DNA of 64,000 nucleotides from Cupriavidus pampae (GCF_914271485.1 NZ_CAJZAG010000001.1:248001-312000), one strand, 5' to 3'. Numbered from the stretch's first letter, positions 1 to 9,776 are shown. Notes: generated by a model not told the origin, from the sequence alone. Made by a program: numbers and translations.

Positions 1-113
1 ATGATGTTCTGCGAGAAGTATCCGACGTAGTAGAAGATCACGTTGCGTTCCCGGGCCTCGGCGAAGAATGCCCCATATTCGGTATCGATCGAGGTATTGG
101 TAATGACGGTCAT
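1..113 (-). CDS. SiaB-like (DUF6272) kinase, N-terminal fragment
   Basis: Only the first 37 codons lie in the window; the gene runs off the left edge. The peptide starts MTVITNTSIDTEYGAFF and continues with a 'NVIFYYVGYFSQNI' segment, which resembles the start of SiaB/DUF6272 histidine-kinase-like proteins. In Pseudomonas SiaB phosphorylates an anti-anti-sigma-like partner (SiaC) that controls a diguanylate cyclase, opposed by the PP2C phosphatase SiaA. The gene begins 23 bases after the stop codon of a PP2C phosphatase on the same strand, which matches the siaA-siaB order. The family call rests on a short fragment plus context, so it is tentative. Confidence 0.55.
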   Translation of the reverse strand, partial: MTVITNTSIDTEYGAFFAEARERNVIFYYVGYFSQNI

Positions 114-136
114 GGCAGGCTGTCAGGTTGTCCGGG

Positions 137-1384
137 CTAGCGGACGCGAAAGCAGAAGTAGGTAAGGTCGTCTCGGCGGCGATTGTCGCCCTGCCACGCC
201 AGGTGTGCGTCGAGCACGCCCTGGCTCAGCGCCGCGGTGGACAGGTCGCGGCCGGCGCGCAGCGCTTCGCGCACGCGCCGCTTGCCGAACGCGATTTCCT
301 TTGGTCCGCCGATCTGATCGATCAGGCCATCGGTGGTGACGAAGACCACGGAGCCTTCGCGTGTGTCGACGTGGCGGTTGGGCCAGGCGTAGTCCACGGC
401 GGTATCGATGTAGCCCACGCCCTTGCGCTCGCCATCGATCACGTGGTCTTCGGCCTCGCCCGGATGCAGCACGAACAGCGCGCAGCGCGCGCCCGCGAAG
501 GTCAGCCGGCGCGTGGCATTGTCGAACCAGAAGAACGCGGCGTCCATGCCGTCGTTGGACTCGGCGGTCATGGCGTCGCTGCCGTCGGTCTGGCCGAGCA
601 TCTGCTTGATGCCGCGGTTGACGGTGGCCAGCAGCGCGCCGGGGTCGCGCGGGCCGCGTGGTCCCTGTTGCTCGATGGCCTGCGCGAGCAGCGACGAGGC
701 GATCAGCGTCATGAATGCGCCCGGCACGCCGTGGCCGGTGCAGTCGGCCAGTGCCGCGAACCAGCCGTCTTCGAACGCCACGAAATGATAGAAGTCTCCG
801 CCAACGACGTCGCGCGGCTCCCACACCAGCGCGGCGTCGGGCAGCGTATGCGCGAGCGCTTCGCGCGAGGCACGCAGCATGGCACGCTGGATGATGCTCG
901 CGTAGTCGATGCTGTGCATGATCTGGCGATTGCGCTCGGCCTGAATGTCGGCCACCACGCGCATCAGCTGCAGGCCGTGGCCCACGCCGAGAAAGCGTCC
1001 GTCGCGGGCGATGATGAAGCCGTCCGTGAGGGCCTTTTCGCCGTACTCGACGGTGCGGAAGGTCAGCGCCTCGATGCTCATCGCGGCATCCACGATCAGT
1101 GGCTCCTTGTCCATGAACGCGATGCAGCTCTTGCGGTTGTAGAGCTCGCGGTGATACGGCTTGCTCATCTGCGAGAGGAAGATCGAGCGGTTGATCAGGC
1201 CGATCGGGCGGTCGTGTTCGGTCACCGGCAGCGTGGCCAGTTCACGGTGCTCGGTGAAGACCTCGAGCACATCCTGGTTGGTGTGATCGGTGGTGACGAA
1301 CGGAGTGCCCACGCAGAGATCCTCCGCGCAGGGCTGCCGGAATCGCGGACGGGCAGCGGAGGAAGCGGGCGAGACGCTGGACAT
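137..1384 (-). CDS. CBS-domain PP2C/SpoIIE-type serine phosphatase (SiaA-like)
   Basis: The protein has 415 residues. Residues about 22-145 look like a CBS-domain pair, and the rest is a SpoIIE/PP2C phosphatase with the metal-binding segments VVGGDFY (193-199), ADCTGHGVPGAF (213-224) and TTDGLID near residue 350. Such phosphatases dephosphorylate anti-anti-sigma-type partner proteins. It has no transmembrane segment or HAMP domain, unlike Pseudomonas SiaA, so the input is likely cytoplasmic (a nucleotide or other CBS ligand). It follows the cellulose operon on the same strand and precedes a SiaB-like kinase, suggesting a partner switch acting on cellulose or c-di-GMP. The start is the first ATG of the frame; no strong ribosome site precedes it. 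The phosphatase call is firm, the target is inferred. Confidence 0.82.
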   Translation of the reverse strand: MSSVSPASSAARPRFRQPCAEDLCVGTPFVTTDHTNQDVLEVFTEHRELATLPVTEHDRPIGLINRSIFLSQMSKPYHRELYNRKSCIAFMDKEPLIVDAAMSIEALTFRTVEYGEKALTDGFIIARDGRFLGVGHGLQLMRVVADIQAERNRQIMHSIDYASIIQRAMLRASREALAHTLPDAALVWEPRDVVGGDFYHFVAFEDGWFAALADCTGHGVPGAFMTLIASSLLAQAIEQQGPRGPRDPGALLATVNRGIKQMLGQTDGSDAMTAESNDGMDAAFFWFDNATRRLTFAGARCALFVLHPGEAEDHVIDGERKGVGYIDTAVDYAWPNRHVDTREGSVVFVTTDGLIDQIGGPKEIAFGKRRVREALRAGRDLSTAALSQGVLDAHLAWQGDNRRRDDLTYFCFRVR

Positions 1385-1531
1385 GCCGAGCCAATGGAGC
1401 CATGGGAACGCGGCAGATTGTAGGACTCCAGGATGTCGGATGGATGACGAAATCGGCAGAAAACGGCCGGATTTGGCCCTACTGTGGGGGGATTGCGGGC
1501 GTAAACATGCTTGCGCGAAAGATGCGGGGGA

Positions 1532-1580
1532 ATGCCCTCTCCCCCGGCCCCTCTCCCCGGGGGAGAGGGGAGCAAACCGT
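1532..1580. repeat. GC-rich palindromic repeat, copy 1
   Basis: CCCCTCTCCCC at 1548-1558 pairs with GGGGAGAGGGG at 1560-1570, and an additional CCCTCTCCCC lies at 1535-1544. The right arm is followed by CAAACCGT (1573-1580). A second copy of the same design, with the same CAAACCGT tail, is at 32495-32529. It lies just downstream of bcsC, in the 210-base gap before the phosphatase gene. There is no T run, so it is a weak candidate for an intrinsic terminator and is better described as a dispersed palindromic repeat. Confidence 0.7.
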
Positions 1581-1594
1581 TGGCATGCGCGGGC

Positions 1595-4500
1595 TTAGAA
1601 CGGCAGGGCGCCTACTGCCGACTGTGGTGGTACCGGCGGGAACGCGATCAGGCCGTTTTGCTTTTGCAGGGCGTATCGCACGTACACGCCGGCGTACCAC
1701 TGGCGGTAGTCGCGCGCGTTGTCGAGGCCCAGCGTGCCGCCGACGAACAGTTGCTGCGCGGCCTGGTATTCGACCGAGCCGACCAGGTTGTACGCGAGGC
1801 CCGTCTTCGACTGGCCCGGATAGACCGCCGAGGTCTGGTTGGTGAGGCCCTGGCTGTTGGCCACCGCCACTGCCGAATTGGCTGCGGCCTGCGCGCCGGG
1901 GTTGGTGGGGAAGTAGTCGGCATCGTCCTCGCGGAACGCCTGAATACCCAGCGCGCCGCGCACGTGATAGGCCATGCGTCCCGAGCGGCCCGAGAGCGCG
2001 AGTGGCACCGTGACCGCGAAGTAAGTCTGCGGGCTGAAGTAACCACCGTGGCCGACCGTGAAGTAGCGCAGGTTCTCGCTGTAGCCCATCGACGTGAAGT
2101 TGATGCCCGACATGAGCCGTTGCGCTTCGTCGTCGAGCAGGCGCATGTAGAAGCCGCCGCCACCTTCCCACTTGTTGTTGCGTTCGACCTCGTGGCCGGC
2201 CAGCACGCTGTAGCCGCCATAGCCATAGATGCCGAAGAAGCCGTCATCCCAGCCGAGATCCGCGCGGCCGCCGCTCTGCATGACGCCGCCCCAGGTGACG
2301 CCGGTACGTTGGTCTTGCGCGCCCGCATACGACAGCAGGCTGTCTGTGACGGGACGGCGCGAGCCCGACAGTGCCAGCGTGCTGCGCTGGGTGAGCGGGA
2401 AATTCACGCGTCCGCCCGCGGTGACATCGGTGTAGCGGAAGCCCAGCGGGGTCGAGCCCACGTCGAGGTTGAAGCGATCGCTCTCGTAGGCCAGACCCAG
2501 CGCGACACCGAAAGCGCTCTGCGAGCCCGCGGAGGTGGACGGCAGGTGCTGGTTGAACAGGTTGTTGCCGGTGGCGGGCACCGTGTACGCGAGCGGACCG
2601 CCGCCGAAACGGCTGGCGCTGTTGTAGTCGCCGCCGAGGTTGCCGGCATCGAGCGCAACCGGCGTGACGCGGCCGATCAGCTTGCCGTCGCCCACGGCCT
2701 TCTTGCCTTCGGCCACGACCTGAAGCTCGGTCAGCTGGCTCATGCCCGAGTCGCCATTGCGGCCACGGAGCATCGGGCCACCGGCCAGCGTGGTGGTGCG
2801 CTGCTGCTCGATCTCGCGCAGTTCATCGAGCGCGGTCCTGGGGCCGGTGCGTGGCTGGGTGTCGTCGGCGTCCGCGAGCCATGGCAGGCGCGACTGCGCG
2901 CCATAGGGTTGCGGGGCGGCGGGTTGTGCTGGCGCCGCGCTGGCGTAAGCCTGCGGCGAAGCGTAGCCGGGTTGCTGCGCCGGCGCGTTCTGCGCATAGC
3001 CCTGCGGTGAGGCGTAGCCGGGCGGCTGTGCGGCCGCGTTCTGCGCGTAGGCCTGCGGTGGCGCATAGCCTTGCGCAGCCGGCTGCTGATATCCGGGCTG
3101 CTGATATGCGCCTTGCGGACTACCCGGCCGCGGATAGCCGGAAGCCTGTGCGTAAGCCGGTTGCGGGTACGCCTGCGGCACCGTGGCGGGCGTCTTGCCG
3201 CGCGCGGCCGTGGTGGTCTTGCCGCGTGCCGCGGCGGGGTAGTAAGCCGACGGCGCCTGCATCGGCATGGCGGCCTGACCGGCATAGCCCGGCATCGCAC
3301 CAGTCTGGCCCGCGGAGACTGGCATCGGCACGTAGGGCTGTCCCGGCAATGTCGCAGCCACCGGCATCATGCCCATCTGGGGCTGCGCCGAAGGAACGTT
3401 TGCCGTCGCCATCTGCGGGACCGCCGCATAAGGCGCGGCCGAACCCGGCGGCGGCAATTGCGAGGCCTGCCGCTGGCCCGGCATGCCGACAAACGGATTG
3501 GGCGGCACGCGGTCGAAGCCCGAGCCGGGCGCGCGCGTGCCACTGGCGAGCGCCGTGCCTGCCGCACTCTCGGCGGCCACGGCCTGACGGAAATACTGTT
3601 CCGCCCTGGCATTCTTCCCCTGCGCGCGATACAGGCGGCCGGCCGCGGTGAGTACTGTCGCCGAGTTCGGCGATTGCTGCAGGGCCGGTTGCAACGCCTG
3701 TTCGGCCCAGCGAAATTCCTTGGCGGCCGTGGCAGTGCCGATCGCGGCCAGTCGCAGATCAAGGTTGTTCGGCTCGCGCGCCAGCACGCTCTGGTAGATG
3801 TCCAGCGCCTGCTTGTTCTCGCCGGCCTGCGCATACATGCGCGCGAGGCTCGCGCGCACGGCACTGCTGCCGCCGCGCTCGGACAGCGCGGGCGCCAGCA
3901 TGTCGTACGCGGCCACGAGGTCACCGGCTTCGGTAAGCGCATCGGCCTGACGCACGATGTAGGCGACGCGCACGTCGTCATAATCGCGGCGCTGCTGCGT
4001 GGTCATCTGCGCGCTCGCGAGCTGGCGCAGCAGCCCTGCCAGCTCCATGTCCTGCCGCGTCTTGAGCAGAATGCCCGCGTATTGCAACTGCGTGCCGACG
4101 TCGGGCAGCACCGAGCGGCTCATCGCGCCACGCATCAGCGACAACGCGCGCTGGTCGTCGCCGGCATCGGCGTAGCCCTGTGCCAGCGCACCGGTCAATT
4201 CGGGATCGCCCTGCGCAAAGCGTTCGGCCTGTTGCAGCACGTTGAGCGCGGCCACCTGCTGGCCGGCAGTGGCCAGTCCGCTGGCACGCGCCGCTTCGGC
4301 ATGCACCCACAGTCGGCGCTGCAGCGTGCCCATGTCGGCGGTGCGCTGCGCCGCGGGAATCTGTTCAAGCAGATCGAGGCCACGCTGCCACGCGCTGGTT
4401 TCCGAGGCGAGCAGGGCGCTCGCATAGAGCGCCTCCACATTGTTCGGCGCGGAGGCCAGCAGGTTGTCCATCACGGTACGCGCCTGCTCGGGCATGCCCA

Positions 4501-6100
4501 TCGCCACGTAGTTGCGCGCCACGTCGAGGCGCACCCACGGATTGGTGGGGTCGGCAGCCATCGCGTCTTCAAGCAAACGCCGCGCGCTGGCGACATCGCC
4601 CGCCTGCAGGGCCTGGCGGGCCTGGGCACGCGCCTGATCCGCGCGCAGGCGGCCGACCGAGCCCACCTTGTCGCGCTGCGTGGGCGTCATGCGCTCGACC
4701 AGCGCGAGCGCTTCCGTGCTCTTGTTCTGCGCGGTCAGCACGCTGACGAGCCCGCGCGTGGCATCGGGATTGTCGGGCTGGCGTTGCAGCACGCGGCGGT
4801 ATGCGGCTTCGGCCTGCGCGTATTGACGATCCTCGGCAAGCAGATCGGCCAGTGCCACCTGGGCGCTGGTTTCGCTGGCGTCGAGCCGCACCGCGCGTTC
4901 GAGTAGCTGGCGCGCCTGAGCGCGATTGCCGGCCTCGCGCGCGGCGGTGGCCTGCTGCACCAGCAGCCAGTACTGCGCGCTGTTCTGCGCCTGCCGATAG
5001 CGCGTGCCCGCGCCGTTGCGCGCGGCGCGCTCGAGAAAGTCGTTCGCTTCCGCGAATTTCTCCTGCTTCAGGCGCAGCACGCCCATGCCGCCGAGCGCGT
5101 CGGCATCGTTGGGACGTTGCGTGAGTACGCTCTGAAAGCGTTCGGCCGCGCGCACCTGATCGCCGGCGTTGAGCGCGGCAAAACCCTGCTGCACCACCGC
5201 GCGCAGCGGATCGGCCGCGGGCGTGGCGGCACGCTCGGTTTCGCCTTGACGTGTGATGGCGTCGAGCTTCGCGCGAATCGTCGCGTCGTCGGGATGCGTG
5301 GCGAGCCACGCCTGATAATACGGCGCGTCGGCGGGCCGGCCGCCGAGCCAGTTGAGCGCGCGGCGCCAGCCTTCGGCCGCCTGCGCGCCGACGTCGGGCC
5401 GCGTGGCGAGGGTTTCGAGCTGGCGAATGCCATCGCGTCGCGTGGCGTCGCGATAGGTCAGATGTTGCGCGAGCGCGAGTTGCGCGCGTGCATCGGCGGG
5501 ATTGTTGCGCGCGATCTGTTCGAGGCCGCGTCGTGCCTGCTCCCACCCCTGCGCGGTGCCGCCCAGCGTCTGGTAGTACTCGAGCGCGAGGTCGCCCTGC
5601 GGCACGGCGCCGCCCGCGGCCTGTTCGTAGCGCTTGACCGCTTCCTCAGGCTGGCCGCTACGCGCAAGTTCGCGCGCCTGTTCCACCTGCTGGCGTGTGC
5701 CGGCCGAACCGCGCTGGATCGACTGCGCAAGCTGCTTCGAGAGCGCGGAGTTCGGCTGCACACGATTGAGTCGATCGAGATAGCTACGCGCGCTATCCGC
5801 GCGCCCGGCTTCGAGCTCCGAGACGCCCATGCCGTACAGCGCCTCCGGCTGGTTCGGGTCGAGCCGCAGGATCTTCTGCCAAGATTCGGCGGCGCGATCG
5901 GCGCGGCCGCGTGCCTGCCAGTACTTGCCCTGATCGACGAGCACCTTGACGGGATCTTCCTGCGCGCCGGCCGCCGCGGCCAGCGTGGCCAGCAGACCGA
6001 ACATCAGTGAGCGTGCTGGTGCGGCCGTCCGTCGCCAACCTCGTGGCCAACCTTGTCGCCGCGCTTGCCGCCGCGCGCTCAGGTCGTCTTGCCGCGACAT
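1595..6100 (-). CDS. bcsC: Cellulose synthase operon protein C (outer-membrane export channel)
   Basis: The protein has about 1501 residues when started at 6100. It has a signal-like N terminus (hydrophobic stretch ending AAAAGAQED), then a long series of TPR repeats (for example 'AESWQKILRLDPNQPEALYG'), a low-complexity linker rich in Pro, Gln, Tyr and Ala (encoded around 2900-3280), and a C-terminal beta-barrel of the BCSC_C type ending in Phe. BcsC forms the periplasmic TPR scaffold and outer-membrane pore for the cellulose chain. The start at 6100 is preferred because GGGAGGG stands five bases before it; an in-frame ATG at 6130 is less well placed. It overlaps the end of bcsZ by 22 bases. 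The linker is unusual for the family. Confidence 0.93.
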   Translation of the reverse strand: MSRQDDLSARRQARRQGWPRGWRRTAAPARSLMFGLLATLAAAAGAQEDPVKVLVDQGKYWQARGRADRAAESWQKILRLDPNQPEALYGMGVSELEAGRADSARSYLDRLNRVQPNSALSKQLAQSIQRGSAGTRQQVEQARELARSGQPEEAVKRYEQAAGGAVPQGDLALEYYQTLGGTAQGWEQARRGLEQIARNNPADARAQLALAQHLTYRDATRRDGIRQLETLATRPDVGAQAAEGWRRALNWLGGRPADAPYYQAWLATHPDDATIRAKLDAITRQGETERAATPAADPLRAVVQQGFAALNAGDQVRAAERFQSVLTQRPNDADALGGMGVLRLKQEKFAEANDFLERAARNGAGTRYRQAQNSAQYWLLVQQATAAREAGNRAQARQLLERAVRLDASETSAQVALADLLAEDRQYAQAEAAYRRVLQRQPDNPDATRGLVSVLTAQNKSTEALALVERMTPTQRDKVGSVGRLRADQARAQARQALQAGDVASARRLLEDAMAADPTNPWVRLDVARNYVAMGMPEQARTVMDNLLASAPNNVEALYASALLASETSAWQRGLDLLEQIPAAQRTADMGTLQRRLWVHAEAARASGLATAGQQVAALNVLQQAERFAQGDPELTGALAQGYADAGDDQRALSLMRGAMSRSVLPDVGTQLQYAGILLKTRQDMELAGLLRQLASAQMTTQQRRDYDDVRVAYIVRQADALTEAGDLVAAYDMLAPALSERGGSSAVRASLARMYAQAGENKQALDIYQSVLAREPNNLDLRLAAIGTATAAKEFRWAEQALQPALQQSPNSATVLTAAGRLYRAQGKNARAEQYFRQAVAAESAAGTALASGTRAPGSGFDRVPPNPFVGMPGQRQASQLPPPGSAAPYAAVPQMATANVPSAQPQMGMMPVAATLPGQPYVPMPVSAGQTGAMPGYAGQAAMPMQAPSAYYPAAARGKTTTAARGKTPATVPQAYPQPAYAQASGYPRPGSPQGAYQQPGYQQPAAQGYAPPQAYAQNAAAQPPGYASPQGYAQNAPAQQPGYASPQAYASAAPAQPAAPQPYGAQSRLPWLADADDTQPRTGPRTALDELREIEQQRTTTLAGGPMLRGRNGDSGMSQLTELQVVAEGKKAVGDGKLIGRVTPVALDAGNLGGDYNSASRFGGGPLAYTVPATGNNLFNQHLPSTSAGSQSAFGVALGLAYESDRFNLDVGSTPLGFRYTDVTAGGRVNFPLTQRSTLALSGSRRPVTDSLLSYAGAQDQRTGVTWGGVMQSGGRADLGWDDGFFGIYGYGGYSVLAGHEVERNNKWEGGGGFYMRLLDDEAQRLMSGINFTSMGYSENLRYFTVGHGGYFSPQTYFAVTVPLALSGRSGRMAYHVRGALGIQAFREDDADYFPTNPGAQAAANSAVAVANSQGLTNQTSAVYPGQSKTGLAYNLVGSVEYQAAQQLFVGGTLGLDNARDYRQWYAGVYVRYALQKQNGLIAFPPVPPQSAVGALPF

Positions 6101-7371
6101 GCGCCCTCCCGCTTTGCCGATTGGTCCCACTCCATCTCCAGTTGCCCCGAGGGGCTAAAGCTATAGCGGCCTTCCAGATGCGCAAGGCCGAACAATCCCA
6201 GCACGGTGTCGTAATACGCGGGCGCGGCCGGCCCCGGCGGTGCATCCACCATGGCCTCGGCGCGCGTGCGTTGCGCGGCGAGGGCAGGGGCGAGGTTTGG
6301 TAACCCGGCGGCCTTGAGGAACGGCAGCAGCGCGGCCGAGAATCCGGGCGGGCCATTGCCCTCGAGCGCGCCGGTGTCCGCGTGCATCTTCTCGGGCGGC
6401 GCTGCACGACCCTCCATGCGTTGCGCGTTGGGCAGCAGCGCGCGCATCAGCGTGCGGCTCGCGCTATCGGCCGAAGGGGTCATGCCCGCCCACAGGTAGA
6501 CGCGAATCGCGTCGTAGCTGCTGACGTCGCCCTTGACCGGATCGGTGACAAAGCCCACCAGATCTCCACCGGCCCGATAACCGGACCAATCCGGCACGAT
6601 GCCTTGCTTCGCCACCGCTTCGATGAACTTCGGCGTCTGCGTCGCGAGTGCACCCCATGGGCCATTGCGATCGAAGGACGCGAGCCGGCGCAGCACCGGC
6701 ACTGGCAGATAGCTGGCGTTGAGCCGATACGTGCGCGGGCCGTCGGGTTTGCCGTCGACGAAACCCTGCGGTCCCGGCAACAGCATCGTGCCGAAGTCCG
6801 GCAACGTCGTGACCTCCTGCTTTGCCACGAGGCCGAGCAATGCATGCGCGGCCTCGCCGTATGCGGGCACCTTCCACACGCGCGCGGCCTCGGCCAGCGC
6901 ATAGGCGAACCACAGGTCGGCATCCGACGCCGGATTGGCATCGATGACACCCCACGAACCATCGTTGCGGCGCCCCCACTGCCACGCGGGCAGCTTGTCG
7001 GTGAGATTGCCACCGCCGAGGTTGGCAACGCTCCATCGCCACAACCGATCGAACGTGAGGCGGTCGTTGGCGATCAACGCGAACACCATGCCATACGACT
7101 GACCTTCCGATGTGCTCTGCTGCTCGCGCGTGGACGGATCGAGCACGCGACCGTCGGCCTGCACGAAGCGCGCCACGAACTGCTGATAGAGCGGCCACGG
7201 GCAGCGTGCCGAGGGCGGCGCGCCGGCGGGCGGCCTGCGCGCGGCAGACGCCCCTGCAGTGGCTGAATCGGCTGCGCACGCAGTCAGCGGCGCGGCCAGC
7301 AGCGCGGCCCCCGCCGCACCCAGCCGGGCCAGTTGTGCAAGCAGGCGGCGGCGCGCACGATCCGCCATCAT
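6079..7371 (-). CDS. bcsZ: Periplasmic endo-1,4-beta-glucanase of family GH8
   Basis: From the ATG at 7371 the protein has about 430 residues: a positively charged N terminus and hydrophobic segment (LAQLARLGAAGAALLAA) forming a signal peptide, then a glycoside hydrolase family 8 domain. The segment STSEGQSYGM carries the conserved catalytic-acid glutamate, and 'GVIDANPASDADLWFAYAL' is a typical GH8 signature. BcsZ trims cellulose in the periplasm during synthesis. The chosen start overlaps the bcsB stop codon (ATGATGA), indicating translational coupling; an upstream in-frame start would place most of the leader inside bcsB. Confidence 0.93.
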   Translation of the reverse strand: MMADRARRRLLAQLARLGAAGAALLAAPLTACAADSATAGASAARRPPAGAPPSARCPWPLYQQFVARFVQADGRVLDPSTREQQSTSEGQSYGMVFALIANDRLTFDRLWRWSVANLGGGNLTDKLPAWQWGRRNDGSWGVIDANPASDADLWFAYALAEAARVWKVPAYGEAAHALLGLVAKQEVTTLPDFGTMLLPGPQGFVDGKPDGPRTYRLNASYLPVPVLRRLASFDRNGPWGALATQTPKFIEAVAKQGIVPDWSGYRAGGDLVGFVTDPVKGDVSSYDAIRVYLWAGMTPSADSASRTLMRALLPNAQRMEGRAAPPEKMHADTGALEGNGPPGFSAALLPFLKAAGLPNLAPALAAQRTRAEAMVDAPPGPAAPAYYDTVLGLFGLAHLEGRYSFSPSGQLEMEWDQSAKREGACRGKTT

Positions 7372-9776
7372 GCCTGCCCCGCCTTGCGTCGGCGCGCGAG
7401 GCTGCGCAGCGACAGGAACAGCAGGGCCGCCAGCAATAGCGTGGCACCACCGACCATCAGCACGAGCGCGAGCGGCCGCTGCGACAGATACCACTGCAGC
7501 CATGTCCACGGCGCCAGCCGGCCCACTTCATACGTCTGCTGCGCGGCGAGGCTGTTCACTTCCTTGCCGCGCACGAGCACAAGGCTGCCTTGCACCTCCT
7601 TGAGGCGATCCGGATCGAGCAGTGCATCGGTGACGTTGTGCAGACCGTTGGTCGTGTTGCTCGTGACCACCACCACACTGCGGCCCGATTGCAATGGCGA
7701 CTCGAAGCCGGCGAGCGCGGCATCGGTGCCCGCGCTGCTGATCGAGAGCTGCGTTTCCGCGCGCGCGTTGCGCGTGCCGTCGGCACCGTTCCACCAGCCC
7801 AGGATCGACGAGTACACGTCGGTGAGCGTAAAGCGCTTGGTGTTGCCGGTCAGCGAGACCGGCATGCGATCCGCCCATTGCGTGAGTAGCGGCTGTCCCT
7901 GCGTGGTGCCGATCACGAGCAGGTCGCGTCCGGCCACCTTTGCCACGTCTTCAGGACTCGTCACCGCCACGCCAGTGGCGGGGTAGCCAGTGGATTCGCC
8001 CATGCGGCCCAGCAGCGTCAGGTAGGTCGAGTAGTCGTCGGCGGACGGCTGCGACGGCAGCACGACCGCGCTCTCCGACAGATCCGCGAGACGCGTGAAC
8101 GGAAAGCCGCTGTTACCGAACACGGCGAGGTCTGGCAGCGAGATAAAGTGGGGCAGGCCCGAGACGTCGATGGTCGAGTCCGGGTCGATCGCACCCTTCA
8201 CGTTGTCCAGCAGCACATCCTTGCACGCGCCCTGCTTGAGGTAGTCGTAATAGAAGTGGAACTGCAGCTGCGACTGCGCGGGCAGCATGAACAGCGGCAG
8301 GTCGATACGGTGATGCGCGGGTGCGGAGCCGTCCGGCAGCACGCTCTCCAGCAGGCGCGTGGCGCGACCCTGTTCGTCCTTGAGCGCACGTAGCGGATAG
8401 GCGCGCAGGAACTGGCGGTTTACGTTGATATTCAGCGTCGACTTGTCGACGGTGGGGCGCGGCGTGTAGCGATACTTGAGATCGATCGGAACGCCTTTGT
8501 TGCGCCAGCCGAACAGGTCGGGCGGCAGGCGGAAACCCACGCGCACGAGGTCGGGGTTGTAGCCCGACACGTTGAGGTCCGCCACGGGCGTCAGTTCGCC
8601 AAAGCGCACGGCGCGGTCGCTACGCAGCCAGTTGGGCGCGTCGTATGGCTGGCGCGGCGTGACGTCGTCGAGCTTGGTGATGGTCGCACGCGGTCCCGAC
8701 AACGCGCGCGCGCCGAGCGTGAGTGCGCGTGCCGCGACCTTGAGGTCCGCGCTGTTGGTGCCCATCACGAGCAGCAGCTTCGACGACGGATCTGACGGGT
8801 TCGGCACGATCGCCAGCGACGGTCCATCGACAGCGGGCATCTCGATGCCAGCCGGACGCTCCTGGCTCGTGGCAAACACCACCGCGTTACCCGACGTCGG
8901 CACCTGATTGAGCGCGGCGGGGAAGGTCGCGCCGCGATAGCCGGCCAGCGCGCCGAACCATGACGACACCGCGCCCGCGGCCTCGAGCGTGGCTGGCGAC
9001 GGCGCACCCGCGAACACGAACGGCAGGTTGAGCTGGCGCACGTCGCGGCGGTCGAAGAACGGCAGCGGCAGCAGCGACAGCTCGTTGGCCAGCGCCACTG
9101 GCGTCACGGTCAGCTCGAGCACGCTCGCATTGCTGACGGTCGCCCACAGGCTCGAATGGAACGGGTCCTCGCACTCGGTGGTGTAGTGGCCGATCAGTTG
9201 GAGATTCAGGCGATTGAACTCGCTGATCAGGCGTGGCTCGAGCGAGACTTCGCGGTCGAGGCTGGTGCCGGCAGTCTCCTTCGGCACCGGTACTGTGGCG
9301 GCCACCTCGCCGTTGATGATCACGTTGATATGCGACAGCGCGGGAATCAGCGACGGCGAGTAGTTATAGCGCAGCTTGAGCTTCGCGGCCGTGACCACCT
9401 CGTCGGCACGCACCGAGAACGGCACGCCGTTGATGCCATCGACGCCGCGTAGCTGGAACGGCGCATCGGCACCGAGCTGCTTGAGCGTGACCGCGAGCGT
9501 GCGCGCCGCGCCGCGCGCGGGCGGGGCGGCTGGCAGCGGGGCGTTCGACAGCGGTGCCATGGCCGCGGCGGTGCCGGTGGAGCGCGGCGAGGTGTCGGGC
9601 AGCGGCTGGGTCTGCGCCAGCAAGGTCTGGGCGTGCGCGGGCACCATGGCCGGCAGCAGCGTCAGGCAGGCAAGCGCGGCCGCCAGACGGCGTGGCATGA
9701 CGTGGTGACGGCGCGTCGGGCGATGAGTCACGGACGTGGCAGACATGGCAGACGTGTCGGACGTATAAGGCGTCAT
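7368..9776 (-). CDS. bcsB: Cyclic-di-GMP-binding periplasmic cellulose synthase subunit B
   Basis: The protein has 802 residues from the ATG at 9776: an N-terminal signal (residues about 27-50, ending VPAHAQ), a large periplasmic region with the carbohydrate-binding and flavodoxin-like repeats of BcsB, and a single C-terminal transmembrane helix (LALVLMVGGATLLLAALLFLSL) followed by a basic tail. BcsB guides the glucan across the periplasm and anchors BcsA through its C-terminal helix. It lies 72 bases after bcsA and overlaps bcsZ. The exact start is not fixed: in-frame ATGs at 9746 and 9698 are also possible, and none has a strong ribosome site. Confidence 0.93.
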   Translation of the reverse strand: MTPYTSDTSAMSATSVTHRPTRRHHVMPRRLAAALACLTLLPAMVPAHAQTLLAQTQPLPDTSPRSTGTAAAMAPLSNAPLPAAPPARGAARTLAVTLKQLGADAPFQLRGVDGINGVPFSVRADEVVTAAKLKLRYNYSPSLIPALSHINVIINGEVAATVPVPKETAGTSLDREVSLEPRLISEFNRLNLQLIGHYTTECEDPFHSSLWATVSNASVLELTVTPVALANELSLLPLPFFDRRDVRQLNLPFVFAGAPSPATLEAAGAVSSWFGALAGYRGATFPAALNQVPTSGNAVVFATSQERPAGIEMPAVDGPSLAIVPNPSDPSSKLLLVMGTNSADLKVAARALTLGARALSGPRATITKLDDVTPRQPYDAPNWLRSDRAVRFGELTPVADLNVSGYNPDLVRVGFRLPPDLFGWRNKGVPIDLKYRYTPRPTVDKSTLNINVNRQFLRAYPLRALKDEQGRATRLLESVLPDGSAPAHHRIDLPLFMLPAQSQLQFHFYYDYLKQGACKDVLLDNVKGAIDPDSTIDVSGLPHFISLPDLAVFGNSGFPFTRLADLSESAVVLPSQPSADDYSTYLTLLGRMGESTGYPATGVAVTSPEDVAKVAGRDLLVIGTTQGQPLLTQWADRMPVSLTGNTKRFTLTDVYSSILGWWNGADGTRNARAETQLSISSAGTDAALAGFESPLQSGRSVVVVTSNTTNGLHNVTDALLDPDRLKEVQGSLVLVRGKEVNSLAAQQTYEVGRLAPWTWLQWYLSQRPLALVLMVGGATLLLAALLFLSLRSLARRRKAGQA

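Noticed and set aside
2900..3280. Possible CRISPR-like array
   Set aside because: The repeats are irregular, in frame and encode the BcsC linker; there are no constant-length spacers.
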